DNA of 64,000 bases from the NCBI GenBank assembly GCA_044227325.1, contig JBGAFI010000019.1, positions 1 through 64,000 on the forward strand. The letters run 5' to 3'. Within the stretch, counting starts at the first letter, position 1. Every line of letters begins with the position of its first letter. Source of the DNA: PFJX01 sp044227325. GTDB lineage: Bacteria; Pseudomonadota; Gammaproteobacteria; Burkholderiales; Thiobacillaceae. The translations under genes were made by a program, and so were the position numbers. The notes under the pieces are model-generated. The model did no database searches. It saw only the letters and a program-made list of their open reading frames with translations, and was not told the origin of the DNA. Positions 1 to 8,006 of the stretch are shown here, piece by piece.

Positions 1-552
1 CGCGGGAATGACGTGGCTGTTCTCCGGGTGGTAGTTGTCGCCCGGGCCGTAAAGATTGGTGGGCATCACCGCCAAGTATTTTGTGCCGTACTGCCGGTTG
101 TAGCTCCAGCACATCTCCACACCGGCGATCTTGGCCAGGGCGTAGGGCCGGTTGGTGGGCTCCAACGGGCCGGTGAGAAGGTATTCCTCCTTCATGGGCT
201 GGGGACACAGCTTGGGGTAGATGCAACTCGACCCCAGAAACAGCAAACGCTTGACCTTGTTCTTGTAGGCGGCGTGGATGACGTTATCCTGGATCGCGAG
301 GTTGTCGCGGATGAACTCGGCGGGGTATTCGTTGTTGGCGAGAATGCCGCCGACCTTGGCTGCCGCGAGGAAGACGTGGTCGGGCTTTTCTTCGGCGAAG
401 AAGGCGTCCACCTGGGCCTGGTCGGTGAGGTCGAGTTCGGCGTGGGTGCGGACGAGCAGCCTGGTGTGGCCTTTCCCTTGCAGGTTGCGCATCAGTGCGG
501 AACCGACCAGGCCGCGATGGCCGGCGATATAAATCTTGGCGTTCAGGTCCAT
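1..552 (-). CDS. fcl: GDP-L-fucose synthase, 3' end outside window
   Basis: Converts GDP-4-keto-6-deoxy-D-mannose to GDP-L-fucose (epimerase plus NADPH reductase) in the cytoplasm. The visible 184 residues start MDLNAKIYIAGHRGLVGS, a Rossmann GxxGxxG motif, followed by the family signatures AAAKVGGI, LGSSCIYP and the truncated MPTNLYGPGDNY. The YxxxK catalytic pair is seen as YALAK. It starts four bases after the gmd stop, so the two are cotranscribed and work in sequence. The C-terminal substrate-binding part lies beyond the window edge. The start is the ATG at 552. Confidence 0.95.
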   Translation of the reverse strand, partial: MDLNAKIYIAGHRGLVGSALMRNLQGKGHTRLLVRTHAELDLTDQAQVDAFFAEEKPDHVFLAAAKVGGILANNEYPAEFIRDNLAIQDNVIHAAYKNKVKRLLFLGSSCIYPKLCPQPMKEEYLLTGPLEPTNRPYALAKIAGVEMCWSYNRQYGTKYLAVMPTNLYGPGDNYHPENSHVIPA

Positions 553-556
553 GGGA

Positions 557-1642
557 TCACTCGTGGTAGTCCATGGCCTTGTAGCCGTGCTTCTTGACCA
601 GTTCGTCCCGCTCCGCGGATTTCAGGTCTTCCCGCACCATCTCGGCGACCAGTTCATCGAAGCTGATCTTGGGCACCCAGCCCAGTTTTTCCTTGGCCTT
701 GGCGGGGTCGCCCAGCAAGGTTTCCACTTCGGTGGGGCGGAAATAGCGGGGATCGACGGAAACCACAACCCGGCCGTTTGCATCGTACCCCTTCTCGTCC
801 ACGCCCTCGCCTTCCCAACGAATGCTCATGCCCAGTTCCTTGGCGGCGGCATTGACGAAGTCGCGCACGCTGTACTGAACGCCGGTGGCGATGACGAAAT
901 CCTCCGGCTTGTCCTGTTGCAGCATCAGCCACTGCATTTCAACGTAATCCTTGGCATGGCCCCAGTCGCGCTTGGCGTCCATGTTGCCGAGGTAGAGGCA
1001 GTCTTGCAGGCCAAGCTTGATGCGGGCCAGCGCCCGGGTGATCTTGCGGGTGACGAAGGTTTCGCCGCGGATCGGGCTTTCATGGTTGAACAGGATGCCG
1101 TTGCAGGCGTACATGCCGTAGGCCTCGCGGTAGTTGACCGTGATCCAGTAGGCGTAGAGCTTGGCGCAGGCATAGGGGCTGCGAGGGTAGAAAGGGGTGG
1201 TTTCCTTTTGCGGAATTTCCTGGACCAGACCGAACAGTTCGGAGGTGCTGGCCTGATAGAAACGGGTTTTCTTGTCCAGGCCGAGTATGCGGATGGCTTC
1301 GAGGATGCGCAGGGCACCGAGGGCGTCGGAGTTGGCGGTGTATTCGGGTTCCTCGAAGCTGACAGCCACGTGGGACTGGGCGGCGAGGTTGTAGATTTCG
1401 TCGGGCTGGACCTGCTGGATGATGCGGATGAGGCTGGAGCTATCGGTCAGATCGCCATGGTGCAGGATGAACTTGCGGCCGGTTTCGTGGGGGTCTTGGT
1501 AGAGATGGTCGATACGGTCGGTGTTGAAGAGCGAAGTTCGGCGCTTGATGCCATGCACCTCATAGCCCTTGTCCAGCAGAAATTCAGCCAGGTATGCGCC
1601 GTCCTGGCCAGTCACACCTGTGATCAAAGCAATCTTGCTCAT
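557..1642 (-). CDS. gmd: GDP-mannose 4,6-dehydratase
   Basis: Makes GDP-4-keto-6-deoxy-mannose from GDP-mannose, the substrate of the next gene fcl. The protein opens MSKIALITGVTGQDGAYL, with the NADP-binding TGxxGQDG motif, and has the catalytic YxxxK (SPYACAKLYAYW). About 361 residues is normal for the family. I chose the ATG at 1642 because homologues begin at this MSKIALITG block. An in-frame ATG at 1666 would add eight residues, and neither start has a strong Shine-Dalgarno. The gene belongs to the sugar-nucleotide end of the EPS locus. Confidence 0.95.
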   Translation of the reverse strand: MSKIALITGVTGQDGAYLAEFLLDKGYEVHGIKRRTSLFNTDRIDHLYQDPHETGRKFILHHGDLTDSSSLIRIIQQVQPDEIYNLAAQSHVAVSFEEPEYTANSDALGALRILEAIRILGLDKKTRFYQASTSELFGLVQEIPQKETTPFYPRSPYACAKLYAYWITVNYREAYGMYACNGILFNHESPIRGETFVTRKITRALARIKLGLQDCLYLGNMDAKRDWGHAKDYVEMQWLMLQQDKPEDFVIATGVQYSVRDFVNAAAKELGMSIRWEGEGVDEKGYDANGRVVVSVDPRYFRPTEVETLLGDPAKAKEKLGWVPKISFDELVAEMVREDLKSAERDELVKKHGYKAMDYHE

Positions 1643-1864
1643 GCTGCGTGATGCACCATTGTTCATGTTTTAGGTCCACGAATTATGCGGGGTTTCTTGA
1701 CATATTTCAGGTACCCAGGGTTTTTGTCGGCATTCGGTTGATGCAGCGTTAGTGCTTTGCGGCCAGCGGTAGATCTCCTCCAGCGCTAGTCGTTTCCGAT
1801 TTTCGGCTTGTTAACCACGATGAAGTTCAGGAAGTTGAACAGACTGCCGCGACAATGCATCGCC
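1643..1864. other. intergenic region between gmd and phosphomannomutase gene
   Basis: About 220 bases lie between the phosphomannomutase stop and the gmd start. No convincing ORF, tRNA or strong terminator hairpin is visible. It may carry a separate promoter for gmd-fcl, but no clear -10/-35 pair can be named on the minus strand. Confidence 0.4.
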
Positions 1865-3178
1865 TCAGCCACCCAAGCCTGCGATCTGCTGCAAACTCGC
1901 CTTGGTCAACATATTGGCACGCTCCTGGCTCACCGCCTCGGCATAGCATCTTAACTCCGGGGCGTTGCCGGAAGGGCGCAGGTGGACGATCTCGCCGTTG
2001 GCGAGAGTGATGCGCAGGCCGTCGGTCCGGTCCAGGGTGGCGGCTTCCGCGCCCAAGGGGGCCAGAAAACGGGACAGGGGCACGCCCTGTTCCCGCGCCA
2101 TGGCGAGCAGGGCGAGGATGGGCAGGACGGCATCCCGGGTGGGCAGCGGCGCGAGGGTTCGGCCGGCCTTTTCCAGGCGGCTGCCGACCAGGAATCCGCC
2201 GTTCGCTTCGAAGCCGACCACGCGGCGGGCGCCGGCCTCGATCAGCTTTTCCATGCCGGCGATGACGTAGGGAGAGCCGATGCGGGTGCGTTCCACCCGC
2301 GCGAAGGCACCGCATTTCTCCAGGGCGGTGTTGCTGCTGACCGGCGTGGCCACCGCGTCGGCGCCCAGGTATTGGGCGCACAGGATGCCGACCACGTCGC
2401 CGCGCAACCAGTTGCCTTGCTCGTCGCCGATGAGGGGACGGTCGGCGTCACCGTCGGTGGAGAAGAGGGCGTCGAAACCGTATTCGGCGGACCAGCGGCG
2501 GGCCTGTTCGATATCGGCCTGGCCGACGGCCTCGGTATCGATGGGGACGAATTGATCGGTGCGGCCCAGGGAAACGACGGTCGCGCCGAGCGCCTCGAGC
2601 AGGCCTTTCAGCAGGTCGCGGGCGACGCTGGAATGCTCGTAGAAACCCAGCTTCATGCCGGCCAGCACGTTGGCGGGAAAGAAGTCGAGATAGCGGCCCA
2701 GATACGCCCGGCCCGCGTCGCGCGCCGGGGCGGGCAGCGGATCGGGCCGCATGTCCGCGGGCAAGTCCACCTCGGCGCCGGCGATGCCGGTTTCGTCCGC
2801 CTTGGTGATTTCACCGCTCGGGCGGTAGAACTTGATGCCGTTGCGGTCGAAGGGAATGTGGCTGCCGGTAACCATGACGGCCGGGATGCCTTGATCCTGG
2901 GCGTGGAAAGCCAGGGCCGGCGTGGGCAATACGCCGTGGAAGTCCACCTCCAGACCGGCATGGCGGATGGCCAGGGCGCAGGCCGCGGCGATGCCCGGGC
3001 TGCTGGGGCGCAGGTCCATGCCCAGGGCGACACGGCCGCCCGCCGGCGCGGCGATCACCTGGAGAAAGGCGGCGGTGTAGGCGAAGCAGACCTGGGGCGT
3101 CATGTCGGCGGCCAGGCCGCGCGCGCCGCTGGTGCCGAAGCGCACGCCGCTGGTGTCCATCAGGTGCTGAATCCGCAT
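1865..3178 (-). CDS. phosphomannomutase/phosphoglucomutase-family protein
   Basis: Member of the alpha-D-phosphohexomutase superfamily, likely interconverting mannose-6-P and mannose-1-P to feed GDP-mannose for the neighbouring gmd and fcl. Visible motifs are the phosphoserine loop TGSHIPFDRNGIKF (a variant of TASHNP), the Mg-binding loop DGDADRPL, and the sugar-binding loop GFEANGGF near residue 320 (GEMSGH in classical PMM/PGM). About 437 residues. The ATG at 3178 has GGAG six bases upstream and follows the sulfurylase/kinase stop by 11 bases. The exact hexose specificity cannot be read from sequence; phosphoglucomutase or glucosamine mutase are alternatives. Confidence 0.8.
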   Translation of the reverse strand: MRIQHLMDTSGVRFGTSGARGLAADMTPQVCFAYTAAFLQVIAAPAGGRVALGMDLRPSSPGIAAACALAIRHAGLEVDFHGVLPTPALAFHAQDQGIPAVMVTGSHIPFDRNGIKFYRPSGEITKADETGIAGAEVDLPADMRPDPLPAPARDAGRAYLGRYLDFFPANVLAGMKLGFYEHSSVARDLLKGLLEALGATVVSLGRTDQFVPIDTEAVGQADIEQARRWSAEYGFDALFSTDGDADRPLIGDEQGNWLRGDVVGILCAQYLGADAVATPVSSNTALEKCGAFARVERTRIGSPYVIAGMEKLIEAGARRVVGFEANGGFLVGSRLEKAGRTLAPLPTRDAVLPILALLAMAREQGVPLSRFLAPLGAEAATLDRTDGLRITLANGEIVHLRPSGNAPELRCYAEAVSQERANMLTKASLQQIAGLGG

Positions 3179-3189
3179 GCCGCTCTCCG

Positions 3190-4884
3190 TCAAAGCAGGA
3201 ATCCTTCGTGTTCCAGCTTGAGCACGATCATCTGCACCGCCTCCTCGACGCTGCACAAGGCCGTGTCGATGGCGAGTTCGGGCTTTTCCGGGATTTCGTA
3301 AGGGTCGGAAATGCCGGTAAATTCCGGGATCAGGCCTGCGCGCGCCTTCGCGTAAAGGCCCTTGCGATCACGGCTTTCGCAGACGGCCACCGAAGTGGCG
3401 ACGTGAATTTCGATGAAACCGCCCCAGGGTTCAATCATGTCGCGCACCGCGCGGCGTGTGCTGGTGTAGGGCGCGATGGGGGCGCAGATGGCGATGCCGC
3501 CGTGTTTGGTGATTTCGCTGGCCACGTAACCGATGCGGCGGATGTTGATGTCCCGGTGCGCTTTCGAGAAGCCGAGTTCGGACGACAGGTGGCGGCGCAC
3601 GATGTCGCCATCCAGCAAGGTGACGCGGCGCCGGTCCATTTCCATGAGCTTCACGGTGAGCGCGCGGGCAATGGTGGATTTGCCCGCGCCGGACAGGCCG
3701 GTGAAGAACACGGTGAAGCCCTGGTGGCTGCGCGGCGGATAGGCCTTGCGCAGTTCCTCCAGCACTTCCGGATAGGAGAACCAGTCGGGCACCTTCAAGC
3801 CCAGCATGAGGCGGCGCGACAATTCGCCGCCGCTCATGGTCTGGGTGCGCGCGCCCTCCGGCGCCTCGCCCTCGGGCAGGTATTCGCCCCGGTCCTCCAC
3901 GTACACCATGCGCGGGAAGCCGATCAGCTTGATGCCCAGCTCATCCCGGGCGGTCTCGCCCAGGCTGGCGTTCAGGCCGTCCACGTCCTCGCCGCGCCGG
4001 AAATCGCCGGCCATGGGGGTTTCGCCGCCGATGACCAGGTGGGAACAACCGTAGTTGCGGGCGACGATGGCCTTCAGCCAGGTCTCGCGCGGGCCGGCCG
4101 GCATGGCCACCATGGGGTTGAGCGCGAACATGCTGGTCGCCGGCTGATAGCGCGCCATGAGCGCCTTGCAGGAACGCACCAGGGCGAAATGCGCGGCATC
4201 CATGATCGGATCGGTGCCGGCCATGGGATGGATGAGCAGGTTGGCCTCGTTCTCCACCGCCGAACGCAGCACGAACTCGAAGTGGGGGCGATGCATGGGC
4301 TGGGCGGGCTGAAACGCCAGCACCTTGCGCCAGCCCCGGCGCTGGAATTGGGCGCGCAGTTCGGCGGGCTGGAGGCGCAGGGGCAGGAAATCGTTGCGGG
4401 GAGGCAGCGCGACGCCTTCGACACGGCCCGCGACATAGAACATGCCGGCCTCCGCCAGGGGCGCGGCGAGCGGCAGGCCGGAGGATTCCGCCAGCGCCTT
4501 CTCATGCTCGGGGTCGGCGGGCCAGACTTCGCTGATGTGCAGGATGGCCGGCATGAAGCCCTCGCCGTCGCGCAGGCCGACGCTTTGCCCGGGCGCCAGA
4601 GCGCCCGCCGCCTTTGCTGAGACGGCGAGCATGACCGGCTGGGGCCAGAAGCGGCCATCCGGCAACTTCATGCCGCTCAGCACCGCGTTCATTTCGCCGC
4701 GGTCCATGTAGCCGGACAGGGGCGAGAGCGCGCCGGTGAGCAGCAACTCCAACTGGCAGATCTGGCGCCAGTCCAGATCCAGGGAACCCATTTCGCGCGT
4801 CTCCTGGCGGATGGCCAGCGCCCGCTCCGCATCGACGAACAAGGGTTTCAGGGCACCACCGTAAGGCGTAATGAGCGTTTCCAT
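3190..4884 (-). CDS. fused ATP-sulfurylase-like domain / adenylylsulfate kinase
   Basis: 564 residues. Residues 1-380 resemble ATP sulfurylase (PUA-like N-terminus plus catalytic fold), and about 390-564 are an APS kinase making PAPS from APS and ATP. The kinase half is intact: P-loop GLSGAGKST, DGDIVRRHL, FSKAHRDINIRRIGYV and GLYAKARAG. The sulfurylase half is not canonical: the QTRNPxHRAH motif reads QPAQPMHRPH (residues about 191-200), and the GRDHAG loop reads GGETPMAG (about 283). Only the kinase activity is therefore safe to predict. The gene sits between the DHH phosphoesterase and the phosphomannomutase in the EPS locus, which suggests PAPS for sulfation rather than assimilation. Confidence 0.85.
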   Translation of the reverse strand: METLITPYGGALKPLFVDAERALAIRQETREMGSLDLDWRQICQLELLLTGALSPLSGYMDRGEMNAVLSGMKLPDGRFWPQPVMLAVSAKAAGALAPGQSVGLRDGEGFMPAILHISEVWPADPEHEKALAESSGLPLAAPLAEAGMFYVAGRVEGVALPPRNDFLPLRLQPAELRAQFQRRGWRKVLAFQPAQPMHRPHFEFVLRSAVENEANLLIHPMAGTDPIMDAAHFALVRSCKALMARYQPATSMFALNPMVAMPAGPRETWLKAIVARNYGCSHLVIGGETPMAGDFRRGEDVDGLNASLGETARDELGIKLIGFPRMVYVEDRGEYLPEGEAPEGARTQTMSGGELSRRLMLGLKVPDWFSYPEVLEELRKAYPPRSHQGFTVFFTGLSGAGKSTIARALTVKLMEMDRRRVTLLDGDIVRRHLSSELGFSKAHRDINIRRIGYVASEITKHGGIAICAPIAPYTSTRRAVRDMIEPWGGFIEIHVATSVAVCESRDRKGLYAKARAGLIPEFTGISDPYEIPEKPELAIDTALCSVEEAVQMIVLKLEHEGFLL

Positions 4885-5257
4885 TTTTTCTTTCTCACCC
4901 GGTTTCTGGAGTTGCTGATTTATTCGGTCGTCGCGCGCGCAGCGAGGTGGTCCGGCGGGAACCGCCGATTTATTCGGCCATCGCCAGGCGCCTCGCGACG
5001 CGGCGATCCAAAGCTTGTCGATGCCGCGGTCCTCGGGGATTGCCGCGCTTCGCTCGCAATGGCGGCATGCAAATGCATCAGCGTCTCCTTAACTCACTGC
5101 AACGCGGGGATTCGTCACGCGCGGCGGCGCCATATCGCGCCAAGCATAGCCCACCAAGCATTGGCCCGATTTCCGCGCGTCCGCGGCAACGATGCCACGG
5201 GGAGAACCCCGCGTCCCCGAATCGGCAAGACCCGGCGGGAAGCGGGAAATTTCCGGT
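4885..5257. other. 373-bp intergenic region
   Basis: Spacer between the DHH gene and the sulfurylase/kinase gene. No supported ORF. It holds two imperfect copies of a GATTTATTCGG stretch (about 4917 and 4969) and a short inverted repeat at 5039-5060 of a type dispersed in many proteobacterial genomes. It probably contains the promoter for the sulfurylase/kinase-to-fcl part of the locus, though no clear promoter elements were recognised. Confidence 0.5.
5039..5060. repeat. short dispersed-type palindromic intergenic repeat
   Basis: The sequence runs ATTGC, a CGCGCTTCGCTC core, then GCAAT, giving a small imperfect hairpin. This matches the general form of intergenic repeats containing GCGCTTCGCTCGCAAT that recur in many beta- and gammaproteobacterial chromosomes. 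Only one copy is in this window, so the repeat status rests on recall of similar genomes. Confidence 0.45.
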
Positions 5258-6217
5258 TCAGGCACCCGGGTAAGTCTCGTAGAACGCCGCGATGAAATCC
5301 GGAATGCGCGCCTCCGGCAACACGTTGATGCCCGCCGCCGCCTTGCGCCCGCCGCCGGTGTCGAATCGCTTGCAGAGCTCGTCGGCGCCGGTTTTATTGA
5401 CCAGGGGGGCGCGCACGCTGACCACGTAATGGCCCTTGGGGGAGCGCGTCAGCATGGCATGGGCGCGCTGGGGCTGGGCGGTGGCCAGATCGTTGGCGTA
5501 GACGCCGGACACGCGCCGGGCCCAGGCTTCGTCCGGCAGGATATACACCGCGCCGGAAGGCCGGATTTCCGCGGCCTGGATCGCGCGCGCCTGGGCCATG
5601 TCGACGGCGTAGCCGGTGCGCAGGGTATGGAACTCGGGGGCTTCGTGGATGAAGGCGAAGGGGTCGGCGTAGGGATGCAGGGCGCGATAGAGATCGGCGG
5701 GATGGAAATGCAGGTCGCCCAGGCTGTCGCCGTAACCGTTGTAGTTCAGGCATTCGCCCAGTTCCCGCAAGTCGCCGAGCTGGGCGTTATCGAGGCCCAG
5801 CGGCTCCGCCGCCCGGCGCGCGGCATCATGCAGATTGTCGCCGAACGCGGCGGCCACGGCCCAGGCGCGATGGGCGCCGGCCAGATGGCGATCCACCAGC
5901 AGGCTGGTGCAGACATCGGCGGACGTGTCGATGGTGGCGTGGAAATTGGGGTGGACCGGCAGATGGCCGGGATTGTGGTGGTCGAACCAGCGCACCTTGG
6001 CGCCCTTCTCCAGCGCGGCTTCCAGTTGGGCCAGGTTCTTCTCCACCGCGATGTCCAGGGCGACGATCTCGTCGCCGGCCCGGGCGTCGATCTGCTTCAA
6101 CAGGCCGATATCGCGTTTGACGCCGGTGATCAGCGTGCTTTTCGCGGGTTCGGCCAGGCGCAGTTGATGCAGGGCGCACAAACCGTCCGCATCGCCGTTG
6201 AAGGCGTCATAGAGCAT
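5258..6217 (-). CDS. DHH-family phosphoesterase
   Basis: 319-residue soluble protein with the DHH/DHHA1 layout: N-terminal metal motif NGDADGL, the name-giving WFDHHNPG near residue 85, and C-terminal DHHA1 glycine loop GGGRKAAAG near residue 300. DHH proteins include RecJ, NrnA-type oligoribonuclease/pAp phosphatases and c-di-AMP/GMP phosphodiesterases; size and layout are closest to the NrnA type. It follows the exosortase gene directly (ATG at 6217, exosortase stop at 6220; a TTG at 6223 is an alternative start). Since the next gene encodes an APS kinase, PAP removal is a plausible but unproven role. Confidence 0.75.
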   Translation of the reverse strand: MLYDAFNGDADGLCALHQLRLAEPAKSTLITGVKRDIGLLKQIDARAGDEIVALDIAVEKNLAQLEAALEKGAKVRWFDHHNPGHLPVHPNFHATIDTSADVCTSLLVDRHLAGAHRAWAVAAAFGDNLHDAARRAAEPLGLDNAQLGDLRELGECLNYNGYGDSLGDLHFHPADLYRALHPYADPFAFIHEAPEFHTLRTGYAVDMAQARAIQAAEIRPSGAVYILPDEAWARRVSGVYANDLATAQPQRAHAMLTRSPKGHYVVSVRAPLVNKTGADELCKRFDTGGGRKAAAGINVLPEARIPDFIAAFYETYPGA

Positions 6218-6219
6218 GG

Positions 6220-7104
6220 TCAAGCCTTGTCGTTGGGTTTGAAGATAAAGCCGAGCACGCCATCCAGGGCAAACAGCATAAGCAAGGCGACGACGAACAG
6301 GATCACGCCGGCGAAGCCGTGCAAGAAGCCCTGTCCGGCCTCATCGCCCAGATGGTAGGTGATCAGCACCAGGATCATGACCCGGATGATGTTGGCGAAG
6401 AAGGCGATGGGCAGGATGCTGGCGATGAGAAGGCCGTTGCGGACCCAGCTTTTATGCCCCATCAGGTAGAGGTACAGCAGCCCCATCGCCGACAGGCTGA
6501 ACATGGAGTGCAGGCCGGAGCAGGCATCGGCCACCAGCAACTGGTAGGGCCCGATGGTCAGGGTGACGCCGCTGCGGGCGATGGGATAGCCGAAGAAGTA
6601 GAGAACCTGTTCGGCGATGACCGAGACGTGCTGCTTGAGGGGGCCGGTGGCGGCATCCACCACGAAGCCGGGCAGCGGCACCATGAACAACAGGAAGAAC
6701 AGGGCGAACCAGAGCGCGCGTACCGGCTTGCTTCCCAAAGTGATGAGCAGGGTGCCGAGCAGCACGGGTATCTGGGAGCCCACCTCGAACAGCAGGATTT
6801 CCTGGGAACGGCCCAGGGCATAGAGAAGCAGGCCGAACACCAGCAGAATCCAGCCCAGAACCGGCCGACGGACGGCATCCGCCGCGGGATGGAGCAACAG
6901 ATCCTTCTGGGTCCAGATCAGGTACAGCGTCACCATCAGGACGATGGGGCCGTGGGCCTGCTCCTCGGTATTCCACAGGCCGTTCGCCAGATCGTAGTAA
7001 GTCGGCAGATAGAGCGCCAGCAGGCCCAGCACCACCGGCCACCAGAGGCCGAGGTAGGCGGACAGGCCCGAGGTGGACGGCGCGTTGGAAATACCGGTAG
7101 TCAT
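6220..7104 (-). CDS. xrtB: exosortase B (XrtB/EpsH)
   Basis: Polytopic inner-membrane transpeptidase of the exosortase family, 294 residues with about eight hydrophobic segments. The predicted catalytic triad is present: Cys in LVADACSGLHSMF, Arg in ANIIRVMILV, and His in GFLHGFAGVI. The surrounding epsB, D, E, F, G and L genes identify the XrtB-type EPS system. The C-terminus has no EpsI domain. Exosortases process PEP-CTERM-tagged exported proteins; none is encoded in this window. It lies 28 bases after epsG and abuts the DHH gene. Confidence 0.93.
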   Translation of the reverse strand: MTTGISNAPSTSGLSAYLGLWWPVVLGLLALYLPTYYDLANGLWNTEEQAHGPIVLMVTLYLIWTQKDLLLHPAADAVRRPVLGWILLVFGLLLYALGRSQEILLFEVGSQIPVLLGTLLITLGSKPVRALWFALFFLLFMVPLPGFVVDAATGPLKQHVSVIAEQVLYFFGYPIARSGVTLTIGPYQLLVADACSGLHSMFSLSAMGLLYLYLMGHKSWVRNGLLIASILPIAFFANIIRVMILVLITYHLGDEAGQGFLHGFAGVILFVVALLMLFALDGVLGFIFKPNDKA

Positions 7105-7132
7105 GGCAGCATCCTGTCCCTTCTCCGCGCCG

Positions 7133-7987
7133 TCAGTGCTCGTTGATCACCGCGCCGACGACTTCCGCGCCGGCGGCCGACAACATGGCCTTGACGCCGG
7201 CCACGTCGTTCAGACGGGTGTGGTTCTTGCGCACGGCGACGACCGCGCCCTTGGCCCGCGCGGCGACGGTCTGGAAATCCGCCGATTCGCTGGCCGGCGG
7301 CGTATCCATCAGGATGACGTCATAGCTTTCGCCCAGCGTGGCGAGCATGTCCACCAGGCTGGTGCGGGAGAGCAACTCGGCGGGGTTGGGCGGCAGGGTG
7401 CCGGCGGGCAGGACGGAAAGGTCCACGAAGGCGGGAATGCGCACCACGCTTGACAGGTCGGCCCGGTCGGCGAGCACGTCGGAGAGGCCCATGCGTCCGC
7501 CCAGATTGAACAGCGAGCTGACGCCCGGGGAGCGCAGGTTGGTGTCGATCAGCAGCGTGCGTTCGCCCAACTGGGAGAACACCACGGCCAGGTTGGCGGC
7601 CAGGTAGCTGGCACCGTCGCCGGCATTGGTGCCGACCATCGCCAGCGCCTTGTTTCCCACCGTGAACCAACGCAGCATGAGTTGGCTGCGCAGGGCGCGC
7701 AGGCTTTCCACCTGGGGACTGAAGGGCGCGTAGGCGGCCACCAGCGCCTGGCTGTAGCCGCCCTCGCCGGCGGCCAGGTAGGGATAGTCGAATTGCCGGG
7801 CCAAGGCCTGCTGCATGTCGGCCTGGCTGATGAGGCCGAGTTGGATCGCGGCCTCGCCGAAGCGCAGGTTCTGTTCCTTTTGCAGGCGCAGCACACGCTC
7901 CGCGTCCTGGGCGCTCAGCTTGCCCTGGTCGAGCAGGATGCGGCCCATGGTGAGTTCGGCGCGGGAGGAAGTGGGGGTCATGTTCAT
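7133..7987 (-). CDS. epsG: EpsG-family chain-length tyrosine-kinase-like ATPase
   Basis: 284 residues. Residues about 13-65 form a helical domain with two RxGxxLxxxGxLxxxxLxxALxxQ-like repeats, resembling the MshEN/GspE N-terminal fold. The rest is a BY-kinase/CpsD-type P-loop ATPase partnering the Wzz-like EpsF. Walker A reads GTNAGDGAS, lacking the usual Lys; Walker A' is LLIDTNLRSP and Walker B is VILMDTPP. The C-terminus ends VGAVINEH with no Tyr cluster, so classical autophosphorylation is doubtful. It starts at the ATG at 7987, with a second at 7981, 19 bases after epsF. Confidence 0.88.
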   Translation of the reverse strand: MNMTPTSSRAELTMGRILLDQGKLSAQDAERVLRLQKEQNLRFGEAAIQLGLISQADMQQALARQFDYPYLAAGEGGYSQALVAAYAPFSPQVESLRALRSQLMLRWFTVGNKALAMVGTNAGDGASYLAANLAVVFSQLGERTLLIDTNLRSPGVSSLFNLGGRMGLSDVLADRADLSSVVRIPAFVDLSVLPAGTLPPNPAELLSRTSLVDMLATLGESYDVILMDTPPASESADFQTVAARAKGAVVAVRKNHTRLNDVAGVKAMLSAAGAEVVGAVINEH

Positions 7988-8006
7988 TTCTTGTTCTCCT
8001 GGGGCG

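Noticed and set aside
1827..2381. Overlapping minus-strand frame in the phosphomannomutase gene
   Set aside because: Arg/Pro-rich translation with no motif, typical of an out-of-frame reading of a GC-rich gene.
4917..4990. Direct GATTTATTCGG repeats as a possible CRISPR or iteron array
   Set aside because: Only two imperfect copies, no regular spacers and no replication or Cas gene nearby.
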